From: Microcaldota archaeon
GTDB lineage: Archaea > Micrarchaeota > Micrarchaeia > Micrarchaeales > Micrarchaeaceae
Direction: 5' to 3'
DNA length: 64,000 nt
NCBI GenBank assembly: GCA_021810105.1
Contig: JAJZJM010000002.1
Coordinates: forward strand, 62,001-126,000
Positions 61,112 through 64,000 of the stretch are shown in pieces (the first letter of the stretch is position 1; each line of letters starts with the position of its first letter). A model generated the notes under the pieces. It searched no databases, was not told the DNA's origin, and saw only the letters and a list, made by a program, of their open reading frames with translations. Made by a program: the position numbers and the translations under genes.

Positions 61112-62596
61112 CTAAGTTAGATTTGGCGGATAGCATGTTGCATTTGTTGGAAGGTATATCTGTATGTAAGAAGAGTTGTACGCCAATGTAAAGTTTTTAA
61201 TACCGATTATCAGCGTAGGGGAGACTCCGGCGCCATCTATTATAACTATGGGATATTTCGCCTGCTCGTTTGTTAATATAGTATAATTGATACCTTGCTG
61301 TTCAAGCAAGGCAGTAACCATTGGGGTTATTGTTTTACTCGAATATCTTATGAAAGGGGAATACGCATTCATGTGCTGATAAAGCATAGGTATCCATGCG
61401 TTTGATATGAATCTGCATCCGGCAAAGCCCAACGAGGATAGCTGGCTGTACGCCTGCACATATACGTTGTTCTGATTGTTGGCATTGTAATATTCTACAA
61501 TAGCAGTATTCGAAGTCACATATGTGTAGCATACCGCTATGATTAGCACAATTATAGCAGCTATAGCAACGTAGTATTCTAAATTCCTCCATTTTTGCAG
61601 CATGCTGCTGAGAATCGATACGGACAAGAGAATGAATGAAGTAGCAAAAAGATAGCCAAACCGCTCTTGGGTAAAGAAATCATTGTGTGGAAGTACAAAA
61701 ACATAACCTATAAGGGAAAGAGCAAAGAATGAGATAAGCACTTTGTACTTTTTCCAATTCACGCCCCATACCTTTCTCCTTTTTCCCTTTACCCATGCTG
61801 CCAGCCCCAACACTCCAAGCGCAAGAGGATATGCGACCACTGCGAGTATAGCGAGCGGATAAACTGCAATGTAACCTCCGGACGTCACGGCATTAGATAA
61901 AGCAGACTCATAACTGTATAGCGGATTGCCGTATATAAGATAATTGAAGAGCAACCATGGAGATGTTGTTATAATCTCGAACAGAAGTCCAAAGATCACC
62001 TTCTTTTTTGTTCCAAGAAGTAAAACCATTGGTGTAAGTATGAGGGTCGGATATTTGGCCAGGCCTGCGAGTGCCAGAAATACTCCTGATATGCTGCGTT
62101 TTTTGTATATAAGCACCATCGCAATCAGCACGAAAATTACGGATAACCCTTCCATGCCATTCGGCACAAAGAAGAAGTATATTGTATATGGATTCAGGAA
62201 CGCGGCGTAAAGAAGAAGAGTGTTTATCCTCATGTATTTTCCAACAGCATAAAGCGCAGCTGCCGCACCCAGATATACGATTATCATATATGGAAGCACG
62301 GGTTCTGAGAAGAGTAAAGATAGAAGTGCGAATATCGGAGTGCTGAGAGGAGCCCTATACGGCTCTGCGTAATACACCAGATTATTCAGATACTCTCCTA
62401 TGAAAGCGTTCTTTGCCCCTACTGAGTCGTTCTTTAGATAATTAATGAGAGTTTTACCGAGAAGAGAATGAGCAGTTATGTCCCATTGCGGGCCTCTGAA
62501 GTGGAAAAGCACCAATAATATTAGAAGAGGCAATGCTATAAGGACGAACAGGAGAGCAATTCGCAAAGGGCTTTCATTTTTAGGTTTTATCTCCAT
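61112..62596 (-). CDS. GT-C-like polytopic membrane protein (glycosyltransferase 39/DUF2029-like)
   Basis: About 494 residues with 10-12 membrane segments. The first outward loop RGPQWDITAHSLLGKTLINY contains an acidic residue in the position typical of GT-C enzymes, and FFFVPNGMEGLSVIFVLIAM and LAGLAKYPTLILTP resemble mannosyltransferase-like proteins. It likely uses a polyprenyl-phosphate sugar to glycosylate lipids or surface proteins. The track start 62599 is TTG; ATG 62596 follows directly. Confidence 0.7.
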   Translation of the reverse strand: MEIKPKNESPLRIALLFVLIALPLLILLVLFHFRGPQWDITAHSLLGKTLINYLKNDSVGAKNAFIGEYLNNLVYYAEPYRAPLSTPIFALLSLLFSEPVLPYMIIVYLGAAAALYAVGKYMRINTLLLYAAFLNPYTIYFFFVPNGMEGLSVIFVLIAMVLIYKKRSISGVFLALAGLAKYPTLILTPMVLLLGTKKKVIFGLLFEIITTSPWLLFNYLIYGNPLYSYESALSNAVTSGGYIAVYPLAILAVVAYPLALGVLGLAAWVKGKRRKVWGVNWKKYKVLISFFALSLIGYVFVLPHNDFFTQERFGYLFATSFILLSVSILSSMLQKWRNLEYYVAIAAIIVLIIAVCYTYVTSNTAIVEYYNANNQNNVYVQAYSQLSSLGFAGCRFISNAWIPMLYQHMNAYSPFIRYSSKTITPMVTALLEQQGINYTILTNEQAKYPIVIIDGAGVSPTLIIGIKNFTLAYNSSYIQIYLPTNATCYPPNLT

Positions 62597-62611
62597 CAAA
62601 GCACGCGTGCA

Positions 62612-63106
62612 TCAAGCCAAACCTACAGCCTTAAGCAGCCTGTTAAAATCTTTTTTCTCTACCCAATCCACTTTTAGATACTCTATTATTTCATTATCAG
62701 ACATGCCTAACCTCTTTGCTTCTGCAACACCTCCTTTGTATGCCTCTATCTCTGTCGGGCTGTCCACATACTCAAAATTATCATCAAAAAGGTTTTTACC
62801 GTCCATGCCCTGCTTTATATGGGTAAGCTCATGTATTACATCCAGGTATACATGACGCTCATCTGCCCTCTTTATGTAATCATAATTGCACCCTATGGAT
62901 AGGTTCCTGTCGTCTACCCATAGATAACCCCATTTGGTTGAGACAAGCATTACCTTTAACCCAGAAAGGACTTTATTAGTGTCTTTGCCGAATATCTTTT
63001 TCACAGCATCTACATTTTCAAACCCTTTGAAAATATCTGTGAATTTATAATATGCGAGCTTTACATTCTTGTTAATTCTGACTCCTAATATTTTTTTACT
63101 TTTCAT
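62612..63106 (-). CDS. Zincin-like protein with HELTH motif, 164 aa
   Basis: The motif VIHELTHIKQGMDG (HExxH) is followed about 25 residues later by SPTEIEAYKGGVAEA, where Glu could be the third zinc ligand. It lacks a signal peptide or membrane segment, so it is cytoplasmic. Resembles small metallopeptidase-like proteins, but activity is unproven. It lies between the GT-C-like gene and the sulfite-oxidase-fold gene on the same strand. Confidence 0.72.
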   Translation of the reverse strand: MKSKKILGVRINKNVKLAYYKFTDIFKGFENVDAVKKIFGKDTNKVLSGLKVMLVSTKWGYLWVDDRNLSIGCNYDYIKRADERHVYLDVIHELTHIKQGMDGKNLFDDNFEYVDSPTEIEAYKGGVAEAKRLGMSDNEIIEYLKVDWVEKKDFNRLLKAVGLA

Positions 63107-63135
63107 TTAATCAGAAGAAGATTGTATGCTTCACT

Positions 63136-63735
63136 TTATATCTTTTTCTGCCTGTGAAGAAGCTTGTCAACAAAAGTTATTCCTTTCCAATACCTTTCCT
63201 CTTTCCAATAGTCCCCGCGCATGTTGTATCCTCTTTGCTCCCAGAATCCTGGCTTGTCTTCCTCCAGAACCTCTATTCCGTCAATCCACTTGGTGCTTTT
63301 CCAGAGGTATAATGTGGGTACGAATGCCCTTATAGGACCTCCGTGCTTTGGCTCAAGAGGCTTGCCATTGACCTTGAGGGCAAGCATGCAATCATCATTT
63401 ATGTACTCAATTGGGACGTTGGCTGAGTAGTCAACATAGGAGGAGAGAAGCATTAGGTATCTGCCTTTTGCGCCTGCCATTTTCAATAAATAATTGAGAG
63501 ATATACCTTCCCATTCATCTCCCAACCTGCTCCACCTTGTAACGCAATGCATATCAAGTTTTTTTATTATCCTGGGCATTTTCATTAGCTCGTCCCAGCC
63601 GAGCGATATCTCTTTATCTACTTTGCCGAATATTTTCAACCTGTAGCTTTTCAGGTCGATCTCTGGCGTGTCTGTTGCGCTCAACACAGGCCATGTTATT
63701 TTAGTAACAACTTGGCCTGGCGGTACTCCTTCCAT
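63136..63735 (-). CDS. Sulfite oxidase-fold molybdopterin oxidoreductase-like protein
   Basis: 199 residues, a single Mo-cofactor domain without haem or dimerisation domain. The Mo-ligand Cys is in LDMHCVTRWSRLGDEWEG. PKHGGPIRAFVPTLYLWKSTKW and the C-terminal GFWEQRGYNMRGDYWKEERY are family stretches. There is no twin-arginine signal, so it is cytoplasmic. The electron donor and substrate are unknown. Molybdopterin synthesis genes were not found in the window. Confidence 0.9.
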   Translation of the reverse strand: MEGVPPGQVVTKITWPVLSATDTPEIDLKSYRLKIFGKVDKEISLGWDELMKMPRIIKKLDMHCVTRWSRLGDEWEGISLNYLLKMAGAKGRYLMLLSSYVDYSANVPIEYINDDCMLALKVNGKPLEPKHGGPIRAFVPTLYLWKSTKWIDGIEVLEEDKPGFWEQRGYNMRGDYWKEERYWKGITFVDKLLHRQKKI

Positions 63736-63828
63736 ATTAGTAAATATGCCTTGGAAATATTAACACTTTCTGTGTCGTATGCCGGATAAAGTTTTTAATA
63801 CTTGTTATTGTTATATATGCGTGATTTA

Positions 63829-64000
63829 ATGGGATTTGCTGATACATTGAAAGGTGCATTTAATGCAATATTGCATCCAAAAAGCGGCACAACGCAGAGC
63901 ATGTCGATAGGAGGAGCACTGAAGTTCTACTATACGATTATGATTATACCCCTTATATTAGGCATAGTGCTAAGCTATGTTTTTGGCGGTGCGGCAACTG
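63829..64000 (+). CDS. N-terminus of a membrane protein (YIP1-like?), cut by window end
   Basis: The frame MGFADTLKGAFNAILHPKSG is open to the last base (57 codons) and leads into a hydrophobic segment (YTIMIIPLILGIVLSYVFGG). GTGAT lies upstream of the ATG and tatatatgc about 15 bases upstream. The start resembles archaeal YIP1-family proteins, but too little is visible for a firm call. Confidence 0.6.
   Translation, partial: MGFADTLKGAFNAILHPKSGTTQSMSIGGALKFYYTIMIIPLILGIVLSYVFGGAAT

Noticed and set aside
1-64000. CRISPR arrays, rRNA genes, prophage or integrase genes
   Set aside because: No regularly spaced repeats, no rRNA-like stretches and no integrase or phage structural genes were seen.

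Overview
The window is archaeal chromosome. It carries a eukaryote-like information set: aIF5B (5' end outside the window), EF-1A, ribosomal protein S10, a Cdc48/VAT ATPase, a Hel308 helicase, a histone, RtcB, Trm1, KsgA/Dim1, an Mtq2-type methyltransferase, an AK6/Fap7 kinase, tyrosyl-tRNA synthetase and an RNase P RNA. Two of the four tRNA genes contain introns. Genes are tightly packed with many TTG/GTG starts, and there are many small orphan proteins and several very large serine/threonine/asparagine-rich surface proteins. I infer a DPANN-type archaeon, most likely of the Micrarchaeota/ARMAN kind, but no taxonomic marker was compared.

Layout. 1-6 kb: translation and protein quality control, with a tiny acidic ORF between EF-1A and Cdc48. 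6.0-7.7 kb: a tnpB-only IS200/IS605-type element that has split a small SHOCT-domain membrane-protein gene; the frame restores exactly when the element is removed. 7.7-15 kb: intron-containing tRNA(CAU), Mtq2-like methyltransferase, cation/proton antiporter, ABC-2 exporter, two orphans, RNase P RNA, histone, Hel308. 15-29 kb: an archaeal type IV pilus (Tad-like) locus. Four pilin-like proteins, three of them very large with LamG domains and one also with a PQQ-type propeller, face a convergent operon holding the ATPase, two membrane platform proteins and two unassigned accessory proteins. 29-46 kb: M50 protease, tRNA-Gln, cell-surface and membrane orphans, three consecutive RCK/TrkA-N proteins, a giant surface protein of about 2460 residues, a metallo-beta-lactamase-fold hydrolase, KsgA and another pilin-like protein.

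46-51.5 kb: tRNA-Thr, a DoxX-like protein, TyrRS, a glycosyltransferase/phosphodiesterase pair, a C39-like protein lacking its catalytic cysteine, and a tRNA-Leu whose T-loop carries a 14-nt intron. 51.6-54.4 kb: an AT-rich island with a three-gene operon. It encodes a 160-residue protein with six aromatic-X-Asp/Asn motifs in 31 residues, a radical SAM protein with a SPASM/Twitch-like C-terminus, and a protein resembling the TraB/TIKI family. I read this as a candidate peptide-modification (RiPP, triceptide-like) system and consider it the most novel thing here. 54.4-64 kb: a zinc-ribbon protein, Trm1 (apparently starting at CTG), DUF357, AK6-like kinase, alpha/beta hydrolase, dihydrolipoamide dehydrogenase, RtcB, a GT-C-like membrane protein, a zincin-like protein, a sulfite-oxidase-fold protein, and the start of a membrane protein cut by the window edge.

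All calls come from reading the sequence and the ORF track. No database search or structure prediction was run, so family names rest on recognised motifs.
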